Assembly: GCA_026315105.1 (NCBI GenBank) | Contig: CM048745.1 | Coordinates: forward strand, 743,786,506 to 743,850,505 | DNA length: 64,000 nucleotides | Origin: Locusta migratoria | Taxonomy: Eukaryota; Arthropoda; Insecta; Orthoptera; Acrididae | Direction: 5' to 3' | Shown: piece after piece, positions 45,340 through 57,094 of the stretch | Layout of the letters: each line of letters opens with the position of its first letter | How positions within the stretch are numbered: position 1 is the stretch's first letter | The notes under the pieces: generated by a model | Database searches by the model: none | What the model was told of the DNA's origin: nothing | The model's input: only the letters and a program-made list of their open reading frames with translations | Position numbers and translations under genes: made by a program

Positions 45340-46725
45340 CTTTGGCGGTCAGAGTGAAACACACACACACACACACACATATACATACTCACACAGGCAT
45401 GACCACTGTCTCCAGCAGCTGTGGCCAGTCTGGGAACTTGGCACGGTTGAGGTGAAAGCAACCAGTGGTGCGGGTGAGGAAGTGGTAAGGAGAGGGAAGC
45501 AGGAGGGGAGGGAGGAGATGCACAGAACAGGTGGGGGAATACACCAATGTTGTCTGATGGACAGGGCAGAAGAATGGGAAGGGACTGAAAAGTGTGCCGT
45601 GATGGGAGACATGTGTAAGGGTAGAGTATGGGCACAGAAGAGGAGGGAAGGGCGGTGGAGGACAGAACTAGTGACGAATTAGATCTGGGATGGTGGGAGT
45701 GTAGGATATATTGTAGAGAGAGTTCCCAATTGCTCAATTCAGCAAACTGTATTATTTGTGGGGAGAGTCCATATGGCACAGGCTACGTAGCAATCATTGA
45801 CTTGTGACACTATGCAACAAGATGGTGTAGTTGTCTCCTAACCACAGTTTAGCAATGGCCATTCATCCAGATAGGCAACTCGATGCTGGTCCTGCTCACA
45901 TAGAAAGCTGCACAGTGGTTGCAGCTCAAATTGTAAGTAATATGACTGCTTTCTCAGGTTGATGTGTTCTTTATGGGATCAAAAATGCCTGTGACAGGAC
46001 TGGAGTAGATGGTGGTGGGATGGTGAATATAACAGGTTTTGCATCTAGGTCTATTGCAGAGATACGAGCCAGCAAGGGATGGGAGCAGGGATGGAGTAGG
46101 GCTGGACAAGGATATTACGTAGAATTGGTGGGCAGCAGAATACCACTGTATTGGGGGTATTTCTCACTTCAGGACAGGATGAAAGGTAGTTGAAACCCTC
46201 ACAGAGAATGTGGTTTAACTGCTCCAGTGGTACTGGGTAAAAAAAGTGGTGCTCGTTTGTGGCCAGACAGTGGGGCAACTGGACAAACAGGCCCTGTGAG
46301 ATCTGTTTTTGGACACGATTTGGAGGGTAATTGCAGTCTGAAGGCCTCAGTGAGGCGTTTGGTATATTTGGAGAGTAACTGCTTGTCACTGCAGATGCGA
46401 CAACCAAAGGAGGCTAGGCTCTATGGAAGGGACTTTTTGGTGTGAAATGGGTAGCAGCAGTCAAAATGGAGTTATTGTTGGTAGCTGGTAGGTTTGCTGT
46501 GGACAGAGGAACCGATAAGGTCATCCTTGAGGAGTAGGTCAATGTTGAGGAAGGTGGCTCGTTGAGTTGAGTAGGACCAGGTGAAGCAAGTGGAGGAGAA
46601 GGTATTGAGGTTTTGAAGGAATATGGTTAGTGTGTCTTCACCTTCAGTCCAGAGTATGAAGATAGCACCAATGAATCTGAACCAGGTGTGGGGTTTGGGA
46701 TTCTGGGTAGTCTGGATGGATTTCT
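45340..46725 (-). mobile_element. Penelope-like element, RT end to 3' UTR
   Basis: Minus strand from 46725: WFRFIGAIFILWTEGEDTL (the RT palm region; active elements have an Asp pair as in RYIDDIF, here replaced), TFLNIDLLLKDDL, SLASFGCRICSDKQLLSKYT, then a connector (GFNYLSSCPEVRN). A decayed GIY-YIG stretch lies at about 45930-45850, followed by ACAIWTLPTNN-like and LSNWELSLQYILHS at about 45780-45690, then the pyrimidine-rich 3' UTR to about 45340 with a (CA)n tract. The motif order is that of Penelope-like reverse transcriptases with a C-terminal GIY-YIG endonuclease. Several stops. Confidence 0.68.
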
Positions 46726-46730
46726 CTAGG

Positions 46731-47225
46731 TGGCCTCACTGAGACCTTCAATGAACACATTTACCCTCCATCATTGTCCAGAAACAGATCCCACTGGCCC
46801 TGTCTGTCCAATCTCCCACCAGCAATCCCACACCCACCATCTGTCACAAAGGTGCACCCTTCTTATTACCCATTACCACAGAGGACTGGAGCAGTTAAAC
46901 CACATTGTCTGCCAGGGTTTCAACTACCTTTCATCCTGTCTTGAAATTAGAAATACCCTACTCAATATCCTCGCCATGCCCATTTCTGTGGTATTCCTCC
47001 ACCCACAATACTTACATAATATTCTTGTCCATCCCTGCTCCCTACCCCTTGCCCCGTGGCTCATATCCCTGCTGTAGACCTATCCACCAAACCACGACCA
47101 CCTACTCCAATCCTGTCAAAGGCATTTCATATTTCATAAAGAGTAGGGCAACCTGTGAAAGTAGTCATGTTATACACAATCTGAGCTGCAAGCACTGCGC
47201 AACTTTCTACTTGGTAGGAATGGAA
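46731..47225 (+). mobile_element. Penelope-like element fragment, inverted relative to neighbour
   Basis: The + strand repeats, in reverse orientation, the connector region of the 45340-46725 copy: LEQLNHIVCQGFNYLSSC here against LEQLNHILCEGFNYLSSC there. It ends with CESSHVIHNLSCKHCATFYL, the start of the GIY-YIG domain. The two copies meet head to head with only about 5 bases between them. Either two insertions or an inversion within one element. Confidence 0.62.
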
Positions 47226-47524
47226 TATGAGGCATGGTGGCTCGAGTATTTCTCGAGCTGCCGGCACTCAAGCAGCAAGAAGCTCACGAGACGTGATGCT
47301 GTGGCCCGTGCCGTTGTGCGGAAGTTGACTGGGGCGGCTCACCACACGCTGTGGTTGTTTGAGCTGACTGCTGACAGGCAATGCTGACTGTGATTGTGAT
47401 TCAAATGCAAGAGAACAAAAGTCGTGGAGCTGACACTACTTTACAGAGAATGGAGGTATCGTCTATTACAACATGTCTTTTTTTTAAGCTCCTTAATATA
47501 GCAAGCAAATGCACAGGCATAATA

Positions 47525-49063
47525 CAGGTGTCCAGAAAAGTACTCCCTGATTTCAAAATTAAGTATCTCGAAAACAAAGATCGATATAGGAATGCAGTAA
47601 ACGGTATGTTAATTGTGAAAGCTGTAAGAAGTTTATACAGCAGTTTGAAATGAAAGTTACAAAAGCTGCTAACAGATGGTGCTATAATCGCCATACATAA
47701 TGCCTAGTATAAATAGTGATCCGAAGCCCAGAGCGATCAGTTCCACTATTGAAACGTGAAAGGAGGTTAGCATACCGAAGGAAGAGATTAAAACCATGTA
47801 CTACATTGAACTATACGTTTTCCTGGTGCTAGAGTACCACAGGTTAGAAGAGAGTCCTACGGCAACAAGGCAAAGTTTTCAAGCACAATTTAATGTTCCA
47901 AAAGGACCCGATGCGAAAACCATTCATACGATCTTCACAAAATTTCAACGAACAGGCAGCGTAACTGATGATCTAGTGGGGCATGTTGGCCGCAAGCAAA
48001 GTGCAGTTACGCCTGAAAATATCGCCACAGTTTCTGGAATTATTCAGCGAAATCCAATGTCATCCGTCCGTAGAATTGCATCTGAGACTGGTTTGAAGTG
48101 TTTCAGCATGCAGAAAATACTGAGAAAGAGTCTACACATGTTTGCATTCAAAATTCAAACGCATCAGGCCATACCCGTACGAGTTGTGCAACAAAGGGTT
48201 GCCTTTGCTAATCAGATGCTCACAATGATTGATAGTGAAGGATTTGATGTTGGCTGCATTTGGTTTATGGATGAAGCACACTTCCACCTGAATGAAAACG
48301 TAAATAAGCAGAACTGGCGATTTTAGGGTTCCAAAAAGCCATATTGGTGTGAAGTGGCCTGTATTCTCCTAAAGTTACTGTGTGGTCTGTAGTATGCAGC
48401 AGAGTCATTATTGGCCCATTTTTCATTCGAGAAACAGTCACTGGTGGACGTTACGTTGCAATTTTGGAACAATTTGTCACCACACAGCAAGCGTTAGAGG
48501 ATCGACCAGGCACTGAATGGTTTATGCAAGATGGAGCCTGACCACATTGGACCGAACAAGTGTTTCGCTTTCTTGAGGAATACTTCAGGAATCGAGTCAT
48601 TGCCTTGGATTATCCCAAATTTACTGGTGCAGGTCTCCATATTCGCCGGATTTGAGTCCCTGTGACTTTTTTTTGTGCGGCACAGTGAAAGACATGGTCT
48701 ACCCACGCTGGACGAGCTTGAATCGGTGATCTCTGTGGCATGTGAATCCACTTCGGTTGAGACTCTACGAAATGTGATGGCGAATTTCATTCTTTGTTTG
48801 ACCCACCTCTGTAGTGCCAATGGTGAACATTTTGAAAACATTGTGATGTGACTGTTTGCAAAGAGTGTTTTCATACGATTATTTCACTTATGTATGCTGA
48901 TATGAGCTGTAAAGTGTACAGCTTTTGTAACTATTGTTTCAAACTGCTGTATAAACTTCATACAGCTTTCACAATAAACATACCATTTACTGCATTCCTC
49001 TATCGATCTTTGTTTTCGAGATATTTAATTTTGAAATCAGAGAGCCCTTTTATGGACATCCTG
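47525..49063 (+). mobile_element. Mariner-like element with ~140-bp TIRs
   Basis: The left end CAGGTGTCCAGAAAAGTACT and right end are inverted copies for about 140 bp, through TCGAAAACAAAGATCGATA and TTATACAGCAGTTTGAAA. Flanked by TA at 47523-47524 and 49064-49065. 1539 bp with a broken transposase on the + strand. TIRs of this length are longer than in classic mariners. Confidence 0.9.
47796..48840 (+). pseudogene. Mariner-like transposase, broken
   Basis: An N-terminal helix-turn-helix region of the DUF4817 style (ESPTATRQSFQAQFNVP, IHTIFTKFQRTGSVTD) leads to IWFMDEAHFHLNENVNKQNW (first Asp). A TAG follows at about 48324. Later frames keep WFMQDGA, a stop, PHWTEQVFRFLEEYF (second Asp) and YSPDLSPCDFFLCG (third Asp). 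Frameshifts near 48340-48480 and 48630. Inactive. Confidence 0.82.
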
Positions 49064-49244
49064 TAATACATTTAAAATTACACAATATATCCAGCAATCA
49101 AACACGTATGTCCACAAATAGAGAAGTACATTCTTCTATTAATGACAGTCAGACAAAATACACAAGGTTTATGTATGTTTTCCATTCACACTATATGAAA
49201 AGAAAATTCAGTAAAAAAGTTAGATAGTTTAATTTAGCTCTGAC

Positions 49245-49635
49245 AGCTAAACTTTCACTATCTTCTGCTTTCACCACCCTTCCCTGCCCACAATCCTTAC
49301 ATACACCTCCCATTCCGCCACACATTTCAGTCTCTTCCTAACCTTACACCCAGTCCGTCAGACAACACTGGCATATTCCCCCACCTGTTCCATGTATCTC
49401 CCCCCTCGCCTCCTCCTTTCCTCTCCTTGCCACTTCCTCACCCCCACCACTGGTTGCTCTCACCTCGGCCATGCCGAGTCTCACAGACTAGCCACAGCGG
49501 CCAGAGATGGCGGTCATGTCTGTGTGCATTTTTCTCTGACTGACGAAGGCCTAATGGCCAAAAGCTATGAAGTTGTTTTCTATTATTTGTGCCTTACTGC
49601 GATACATCAAACCTCTTTGTGGTGAGTAAGCACCA
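49245..49635 (+). mobile_element. Penelope-like 3' UTR fragment
   Basis: Pyrimidine-rich sequence with GCATATTCCCCCACCTGTTC, closely matching the 3' UTR of the 45340-46725 copy in reverse, and GACGAAGGCCTAATGGCCAA near its end. Coding part absent. Confidence 0.55.
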
Positions 49636-51114
49636 TTCCCTCAGGAAAATATTAAATAATTCCCTTTATGGGTTTCATAAAAAGGTAGTATGTAAGGTTT
49701 CAGTGCTGTGATGTTTGTCATATGGATTTGGGTTAAAACAACCTATATACATCTCGATGCAGTTCTCTATCATTTCAAAAGCTCTGATGTAAATGTGAAA
49801 ACATTTCTCATGAATAAGCACTTTAGATTTCTCATGCATTTTTATTTGAGATGAAATCTCCATATTTCATTTTAGTGGCTTTTACTTTATTATAACATCT
49901 CCTTTTTTCTGGCATCCCCTTGTTTTTTAATAGGAATTTTGACAATATCTTTCCTGTCTTGTGATGATATTGGTCTACATGTTGGATAATCATTGTTTTC
50001 ACTTATACAGTTTTCAGGTATCTTAATAAATATTATTTGAAAAGGTGTAAATCCTGTGGATAAATGTTGTAAACTATCGTTACATTTACAAAACTAGCTA
50101 GGTATTCAATCCAAGTTGGCGTTTGCATCTATAATAACTCCTGCGTAATTTGCATATTTCTCTCATATATGTATCTTGGCTGGGTTGCTGAATGGATCAT
50201 GCTGAAATGAGAATGTGTTTACCTTTTGCTCTAGATAACATATATCTCCACATACATATTTGATAAAAATAGTGTATGATTATCCAACAAGATATGTTTC
50301 AGCTTTCCAACTTCTGTAATATATTTATCTTCAACTATTGCAGCTGTTGATTGGAGTAGCTTTTCTTATTGGGAAAATTTAAATAAACTTTGAAAATACT
50401 TCTACTGATACCATAAGGGTTTATCTGGAATAATGTTTTGCATTTTCTCTTGGCTTGTTTGATTATTACCTTTACTGTCACTTATCACAAGTTTTAGTAA
50501 TTTTTCTAACATGTTTGGGCATATTATTAAAAAAAATTCTGTTGTTTTTTTGAAAACGCTTTTGAGCATTATAATGACCATAGCTTCCATGTGTGTAAAT
50601 TACTATTTTTCAATAAACTATTCTGTGCAACAAAGTTTCTACACATTTGAATCTTCATTAGTTCTTCTAAAAACTTATGTTCACCAGGTTTCCCTAATAA
50701 ATTATGAAATGTCTGTTCAAAAGAAACAGATATTGATGAAGGTCCACAATTGCATGTATTAAATAAACTGATATTAATTCGCATTTCGTGACAACTTCTG
50801 ACCATTCGTGAGAAGTGTGAGACCCAAGTTCAACTTCCGGTCGGGCACAAATTTTCATTTGTCATAAAATTATAGAACACCTTAGGAAGAGCAGCTAATA
50901 GTTGGAATTTGTCACAAAATGTAAGTTAATATTAATTTATTCCCTAATAAACTTTTAACCAACCTCCTGTTGCTTTCATGGTTTTAGTTTTTCCTTATGC
51001 CAGTAGAATTGGTTTTAAGTTTTCTTTTACCACATTCATTATACATCAGTGTGATTTTCGCTCTTCAGCCAAATTGTACAAATTTTGTTCATTATAACAG
51101 GTAGCCTCAAAAAG
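49636..51114. other. No recognised feature
   Basis: AT-rich. Some minus-strand stretches have long but interrupted frames without recognisable motifs (about 49680-50400). At 50815-50850 a GTTCAACTTCCGGTCGGGCA segment may be the B-box end of another SINE. Confidence 0.4.
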
Positions 51115-51425
51115 TGCAGCTCGATAGCACAGTGGTAGAGTGCCAGACTACAAATCCACAGGTCGCGGGTTCGATCCCTGCCAGGTCCTAGGATTTTTAT
51201 CTGTCACTTTTCCCTTCTTTCACCTCTGTCAGTGTTGCCAATGTGGAAAATATTGAGTAGCACCATGGTTCAGAACCCACATTAAACTGTAGGTCCCCCT
51301 ACAACTGGCTGGGTAAGCCAGTTCGAAGGTCAGAGGAAGGCAATGGCATCCAAACAGGACCATGACTAGTAAAGCACTGTGATGTTCAAACCAATCTTCA
51401 GGTTGTTGACTGCTTTACCTTTTTA
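51115..51425 (+). mobile_element. Second tRNA-derived SINE family, copy 2
   Basis: Same family as 12349-12668: A box TAGCACAGTGGTAGAGTGCC, B box GGTCGCGGGTTCGATCCC, a body with GTAGGTCCCCCTACAACTGG and an end GACTGCTTTACC with a T run. The two copies align over their full length with short indels. Confidence 0.83.
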
Positions 51426-51734
51426 GTCTCAAAGGTGTGTCAGCTACTACATTTTCTGAGCCTCTAACAGAGGAGTAGACAACCGCAAAGACTTCGCAGT
51501 ATACTATTTCATTCCACTGTATGAAAGTGATCTACGTTGTTTAAAAATACAAACATTGCAACATTTTGAATTTTTCAATACTGTAAGTTGACATTATTTA
51601 ACAATAAAGCTTTCACATCTTCACTACTTGTTAAAAACATGATTTCATAATATCTTAGAACTATCATCTTACATTGAATGTAAAGTGGAGTAGATGTTCT
51701 GTTAATAATTTCCTTGATAACTGGAGTATATCAC

Positions 51735-52080
51735 TCCCATGAACCACAGACATTGCCAAGGTGGGTGGCTTGCATGCCTCAATGATACAGATAACCGTAC
51801 CGTAGGTGCAACCACAGTGGAGGGGTATCTGTGGAGAGACCAGACAAACATGTGGTTCCTGAAGAGGGGCAGCAGCCTTTTCAGTAGTTACAGGGGCAAC
51901 AGTCTGGATGATTGACTGAGCTGGCCTTATAACATCAACTAATGTGGCTTTGCCACACAGTTACTGCAAACGGCTGAAAGCAAGTGGAAACTACAGCCGT
52001 TACTTTTCCTGAGGACATACAGCTCTACTGTATGAACATATGATGATGGCATCCTCTCGGGTAAAATATTCTGGAGGTAA
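51735..52080 (+). mobile_element. RTE-like LINE, 5' region before an insertion
   Basis: Contains CCGTACCGTAGGTGCAACCA, CAGACAAACATGTGGTTCCT and GGGCAGCAGCCTTTTCAGTA, ending GGGTAAAATATTCTGGAGGTAA. It continues after the I-group LINE at 56297 (GAGGTAAAATAGTCCCCCAT). This is the untranslated leader of the LINE whose coding part lies at 56297-59195. Confidence 0.75.
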
Positions 52081-52219
52081 TTTTTTTTTTTTTTTTTTTG
52101 TTGTTGTTGTTGTTGTTGAATGGTGCACAACTACTTAGGTCATTAGTACTTGACCTTAAACGTAAATGTACCAAAACCAGAGTTAAGACAACTGCAAAGA
52201 GGACGATACTAGGACAACA

Positions 52220-53300
52220 CTAAAAACATACGGTAAAATACATCAAGAAGAAGAAGTAAATGTCCTTTGACAAAGGAGTCATCTGTATAAAACGCAAGAC
52301 ACGAGCAGCTGCTTGTGTGTCATCGACTAAAATTTCCTGTAAAGTGTTCAGCAGATTAAGGGCAACAAGGATATGATTAAAATTAACACAGGAGATTAAA
52401 ATATGGCGCATCATCAGCGGGTGACGGCAGGAACACAATGGTGCGGGGTTGCCTGTCATCAAGTGGTGGTGGCTGAACCGACAATGACCGATCCGCAACC
52501 AGGCCAGGATTACTTCCTCCCATTGAGAGGCACATGAGGACGTCTTCCAAGTTGTTGGGATTGGTTTAATGGTGCCAAGCTTATTGGCATGAAGCGAGAA
52601 CCACAAACTATGCCATGACAATAAAATGCATTGGCAAATAGATGCTTCAATTTCACTGGATGGGACACAGAGGGTATCTTTCTGAGGCAGGAGGCTTTCA
52701 GTCCTGGCCGCATCATCAGCAGCTTCACTCCCAGGCACACCTACGTGGCCAGGTATCCACAGGAAGCAAACATGAGAACTGTCCTTCGACAACAATTGAA
52801 TGGAGTATTGAATTCGGTGTACAAGAGGGTGGATCAGATACGGGTCTCACAGACTTTGAATGGCACTGATTGAGTCAGAGCAAATGACATAGAAGGGTGG
52901 CGTTGGGGATCGAATTACAGAACAGCTTGATAGAGAGCAAAAAGCTCAGCTGTGAAAATCGAACACTGGACTGGAAGCCTGTATTGAAACCTGTCATCTC
53001 CAACATCAAAAGCAGATCCGACACCATCAGTGGTCTTTGAGCCATCTGTATAGATATAAATGGCAGTATCAAGCTGTGAACGAAGTTCAACAAATCTTGA
53101 ATGATATACCGAATCCGGAGTACTCTCCTTTGGGAATGAGCAGAGTTCAAAATAACCAGAGCCTGGAGCCACGGTGGTGTTGTGCTTCCTGCATTCAAAA
53201 GGTGGCAGGGAGAGTAAGATTGAGTTGCTGTAGAAGGCAACAAAAACGGACTCCGTGATGGAGCAAGGTAGTTGCAGACAGCCCATATTAGTGATCGAGG
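52220..53300 (-). pseudogene. LINE RNase H domain and C-terminus (I-group)
   Basis: Minus strand: IYIYTDGSKTTDGVGSAFDV (first catalytic Asp), then AELFALYQAVL (Glu). After a frameshift come SSHVCFLWIPGHVGVPGSEA and ADDAARTESLLP, the C-terminal HxGxxGNExAD signature where N is replaced. A Cys/His cluster (CSCRHPLMMRHILISC) closes the protein. RNase H removes RNA from the cDNA hybrid in the active family. Confidence 0.88.
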
Positions 53301-53310
53301 GCGTCATTGA

Positions 53311-53502
53311 AAATGTTTGTAAATCTATCAGACCAAACTGCGTGGTCATCAGTTCGTAGCTTACAAACTACTTAAACCTAGGTAAACTAACCTAAGGGCA
53401 ACACATACACCCATGCCCCAGGGAGGACTCGAACCTCCACGTCAAGCAAGCGCGCGCTCCGCAGCAAGGCGCTTTAGACTGCACGGCTACCCCACCGCAG
53501 TG
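53311..53502 (-). mobile_element. tRNA-derived SINE inside the I-group LINE
   Basis: Flanked by GCGTCATTGA (53301-53310) and GCGTCACTGA (53503-53512), a 9/10 target-site duplication that lies in LINE sequence. Minus strand: GGTAGCCGTGCAGTCTAAAG (A box), GGTTCGAGTCCTCCC (B box), then the tail (ACTGATGACCACGCAG). Confidence 0.9.
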
Positions 53503-53519
53503 GCGTCACTGAAGAACAA

Positions 53520-54880
53520 TGGGTAGGACAGGTGGGTGGGCATTGACAGCAGGCAGCATGCGTACCGACATAGTAGTATATCATGCCGATAGTTCAGCTT
53601 TGGCGTAAAGACTTTCGACAGGGCTAGTGTAAGTAAAATGCTGCAATCGCCAGGTGTAACCCCCAATGCTGGATTGAGTTTAGACGGCCTAAAATTGACG
53701 GCCAAGCAGAAGTGTAAACAAAGCTTCTGTAATCCAGTTTTGAGCGGACAGTGGACCTGTAGAGGTGAAGTAGGATGGTTCGATTCGCTCCCCATGACTT
53801 ATCGCTAAGAACAAGGAGGACGTTAAGGGAACGAGTACACCGGCCAGCCAGATAGGACACATGCCGAGACCAGCTGAGTTTCCTATCCAATATTAGCCCT
53901 AAAGATTTTGTCGTCTCCACGAATGGTAAAGTAATGGGGCCAAGATGCAGAGACGGTGGAAGCAACTCTTTGTATCTCCAGAAATTTATGCAGACTGTTT
54001 TCTCACTGGAGAACCGGAAGCCATTGGCGACACTCCAAGAATAAAGACTGCCGAGACAACGCTAAAGACAGTGTTCCAGGAGACACATTCTCTGAGCGCT
54101 GCAGTAGATCGCAAAGTCGTCCAGAAAAAAGGAGCCAGAGATGTCAGCTGGAAGACAATCCATAATTGGGTTGATTGCTATGGCGGAAAGTGCCAAGCTC
54201 AACACAGATCCTTGTGGCACCCCATTCTCCTGGTGAAAGGTGTCCGACAAAACAGAGCCCACTTGTAACCTGAACCTTCAGTCCATTAAAAATGCTTGAT
54301 TAAAAGGGAAAGGTGGCCGCGAAAGCCCCTGTATGGAGCGTGTGGAGAATACCCGCCATCCAACAGGTGTCGTAAGCCTTCTCCATATCAAAGAACACAC
54401 CTACAGTCTGGCGCTTATGCAAAAAGTTATTCATAATATAGGTCAACAAGGTAACAAGGTGGTCAAGAGCAGAACGATGCCTACGAAATCCGCACTGGAC
54501 ATTGGTGAGGAGACGGCGAGATTCGAGTAGCCAAATCAACCGAGCATTAACCATGTGTTCCATCACCTTGCAAATGCAGCTGGTGAGAGAAATGGGGCGA
54601 TAACTGGAAGGAAGATGGTTTTGGTATGAGAAGAACAATTGCTTCATGCCAGCGTGTGGGAACCTGCCCTTCAATCCATATGCATTTATAAGTGTGGAGG
54701 AGAAAACATTTACCCAGAAGAAAAAGGTTCTTCAACATCTGAATATAAATTGCATGAGGCCCTGGAGCAGAAAATCGGGACGCGGAGAGAGCACGTTCGA
54801 GCTCCTGCATGGTGAAGGTGGCATTGTAACTTTCACGACTGAGAGACTGGAAGGAAGGTGGCCGTGCCTCTTCTGTCATT
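53520..54880 (-). pseudogene. LINE reverse transcriptase domain (I-group)
   Basis: Minus strand: FTMQELERALSASRFSAPGP (motif 0/1), EAIVLLIPKP, YRPISLTSCICKVMEHMVNA, GFRRHRSALDHLVTLLTYIM, VGVFFDMEKAYDTCW (motif A), GVPQGSVLSLALSAIAINPI (motif B) and FLDDFAIYCSAQRM (catalytic LDD). Then ETTKSLGLILDRKLSWSRHV and RSKLDYRSFVYTSAW. At least three frames are used, so it is broken by indels. The catalytic Asp pair is retained. Confidence 0.87.
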
Positions 54881-55479
54881 TTTGAGGGAGGAAGGTGGGG
54901 TGGTAATGTGTGGAACTTGAGACCTCCGCAAAAGATTGACCTAAAGCATTGGATATATCGGCTGGGTCCTCAAGCCAGGAATCGGGGAGTGGACCTTAGT
55001 GCCAGATAACTGGCGCAGCCGCCCCCCCCCCCCCCCCAGATAACAAAAGACGGAGTAAGTCTGTTAAAGGAACTAGTGAAAGCAATCCAGCAGGCCCGTT
55101 TGCTTTCCTTGATGACTCTATGGCATTGGGCTCGTAGACGTTTGTAATTGATACAGTTCGCCATTGTTGGGTGGCATTGGAAGGTGCGTAGTGCACGTCG
55201 CCGGGCTCTAATAGCGTCGCGATATGCCTCAGTTCACCAGGGGACTGAGACTCAACATGGAAAAGAAGAAGTATGTGGAATGGAATATTCAGCAGCGTTG
55301 AGAATGACTTTTGTGAGGTATTCAACCTGACTGTCACAGCTGGGGAAGTTCCGATCGTTAAAAACCGCTATGGAGGAAAGAAGTCCCCAGTCAGCTTTCG
55401 AGATGTTCCAACTGGTGGAACCCGGAGATAGGATATGATGAAAGAGATGAATTATACAGGTCAATGGTCACTCGAGTAC

Positions 55480-56100
55480 ATATCAGAGAGAGCATACCAC
55501 TCAAAACGACGCGCAACTTGAGCAGTACATATCGAGAGGTCCAAGTGAGAATAGGTATGCAATTGTGTCTGAAAGAAAGGTTGGTGCACCTGTGTTTTGG
55601 CAAACAAGATTAAGATGGTTGACAATGTCCGCTAAAAGGCAGCCTCTCTGGCAAGGGGCTAGAGAACCCCTTAGGGCATGGTGGGTGCTGAAATCGGCAA
55701 TCAACAAAAAGGGGGAAGGAAGTTGAGCAACGAGTTGCAGCACATATGCCCTAATAAAGGCAGAAGACAATGGGGTATAGATGTTAGAAAGTGAAAAGGA
55801 AAAGGCGGGGAGAATGATGCGGATGGCAACTGCCTGTAGTTGAGTGTGCAATGAAATAGGATGGTAGTAGATGTCATCTCTAATGAGCAACATAAGCTCT
55901 CCATGGGCTGCAATACCTTCCACAGGGGGCAGGTATATTGTGAAAAAATTATGTCATCGTGTGGGCGTAAGTTTGTTTCTTGAAGTCCAACCATGAATGG
56001 ACGGTGCAATCTGAGTAGTAGTTTCAATTCTTCTCTGTTGGAACGAATGCCGTGAATATTCCATTGAAGGAGATCCATAAAGTGAGTGGAAATAGAAATC
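55480..56100 (-). pseudogene. LINE endonuclease domain (I-group)
   Basis: Starts MDLLQWNIHGIRSNREELKL with the WNIHG-type opening of APE-like endonucleases, then FMVGLQETNLRPHDD with the catalytic QET. The middle frame reads FSLSNIYTPLSSAFIRAY (the IYxP motif) and LIADFSTHHALRGSL where active copies have GDFNAHH. The Asp is kept, and the frame shifts near 55880. It nicks target DNA in the active family. Frameshifts; inactive. Confidence 0.82.
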
Positions 56101-56369
56101 ATCATGATCATCATCATTAGAGACTGATTGTGCCTTTCAGCATTCAGTCTGGAGCATAGCACCTCTAATAAAATACCTCCATGATCCCCTATTCAGTGCT
56201 AATATTAATGCCTCATCTGAAAGAGAAGGAAAAAGCTAGAGATCACCTCGATGACCGCCGACGGCCTGACTTTGAGGGAGCGCTTCTACTGGTCCAGAGG
56301 TAAAATAGTCCCCCATTCGGATCTCCAGGCGGGGACTACTCAGGAGGATGTGATCATCAGGAATAACAA

Positions 56370-57060
56370 CACTGACATTCTACGGATCGGAGCGTGGAAT
56401 GTTAGATCACTTAATCGGGTAGGGAAGTTAGAAAATTTAAAAAGAGAAAGGGATAGGTTGAAGTTAGATATAGTGGGGATTAGTGAAGTTCAGTGGAAAG
56501 AGAAACAAGATTTCTGGTCAGGTGAGTACAGGATTATAAATACAAAATCAGTTGGGAGTATTACAGGAGTAGGTCTGATAATGAATACGAAAATAGGAAT
56601 GCGGGTAAACTACTATGAGCAACACAGTGATCATATTATCATACTTAAGATAGATATGAAGCCAACACCGACCACAGTAATACAGGTTTATATGCCAACT
56701 AGCTCTGCCGATGATGAGGAGATCGAAGAAATATATGAGCTAAAGAAAATTATTTAGACAGTTAAGGGAGAGGAAAACTTAATTGTTATGGGAGACTGGA
56801 ATTCGGTAGTAGGACAAGGAAGGGAAGGGGAGATAGTAGGTGAATATGGTCTGGGGAAAAGGAATGAAAGAGGAAACCGCCTGGTAGAATTTTGCACGGA
56901 ACATAATTTTGTTATAACAAACACCTGGTTTAAGAATCACGAAAGAAGGTTGTATACGTGTAAGAGACCAGGAGACACCAAACAGATTTTATGATGGTAA
57001 GACATAGATTTCGGAAATGTAAGACATACCCAGGGGCATATATCAATGCTGATCATAACT
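56370..57060 (+). pseudogene. RTE-like endonuclease domain
   Basis: TDILRIGAWNVRSLNRVGKL (the AWNVRSL opening), then LDIVGISEVQWKEK (catalytic Glu) and TTVIQVYMPTSSADDEE. A TAG at 56755-56757 ends the first frame. It resumes VMGDWNSVVGQGREG, the GDWN motif, and NFVITNTWFKNHERRLYTC. The last motif (the SDH or DHN region) is visible as INADHNLLVMN in another frame near 57050. APE-type endonuclease with stops. Confidence 0.86.
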
Positions 57061-57094
57061 TATTGGTCATGAATTGTAGGCTGAAACTGAAAAA

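Larger units (their letters stand above)
52081..56296 (-). mobile_element. I-group LINE inserted in an RTE LINE
   Basis: Minus-strand non-LTR retrotransposon of 4.2 kb with endonuclease, RT and RNase H. The 3' end has an (AAC)n run and poly(A) (52081-52118 on +). GAGGTAA at 52074-52080 and 56297-56303 is the target-site duplication. The 5' end is truncated just before the endonuclease. A SINE sits in it at 53311-53502. The RNase H domain places it with I/R1/LOA-type LINEs; I-group is my best guess. Confidence 0.88.

Noticed and set aside
45308..45682. Open frames of 90-240 codons on both strands
   Set aside because: They arise from purine/pyrimidine-biased Penelope 3' UTR sequence, which has few stop codons. 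No domain seen apart from the GIY-YIG end at 45690-45780.
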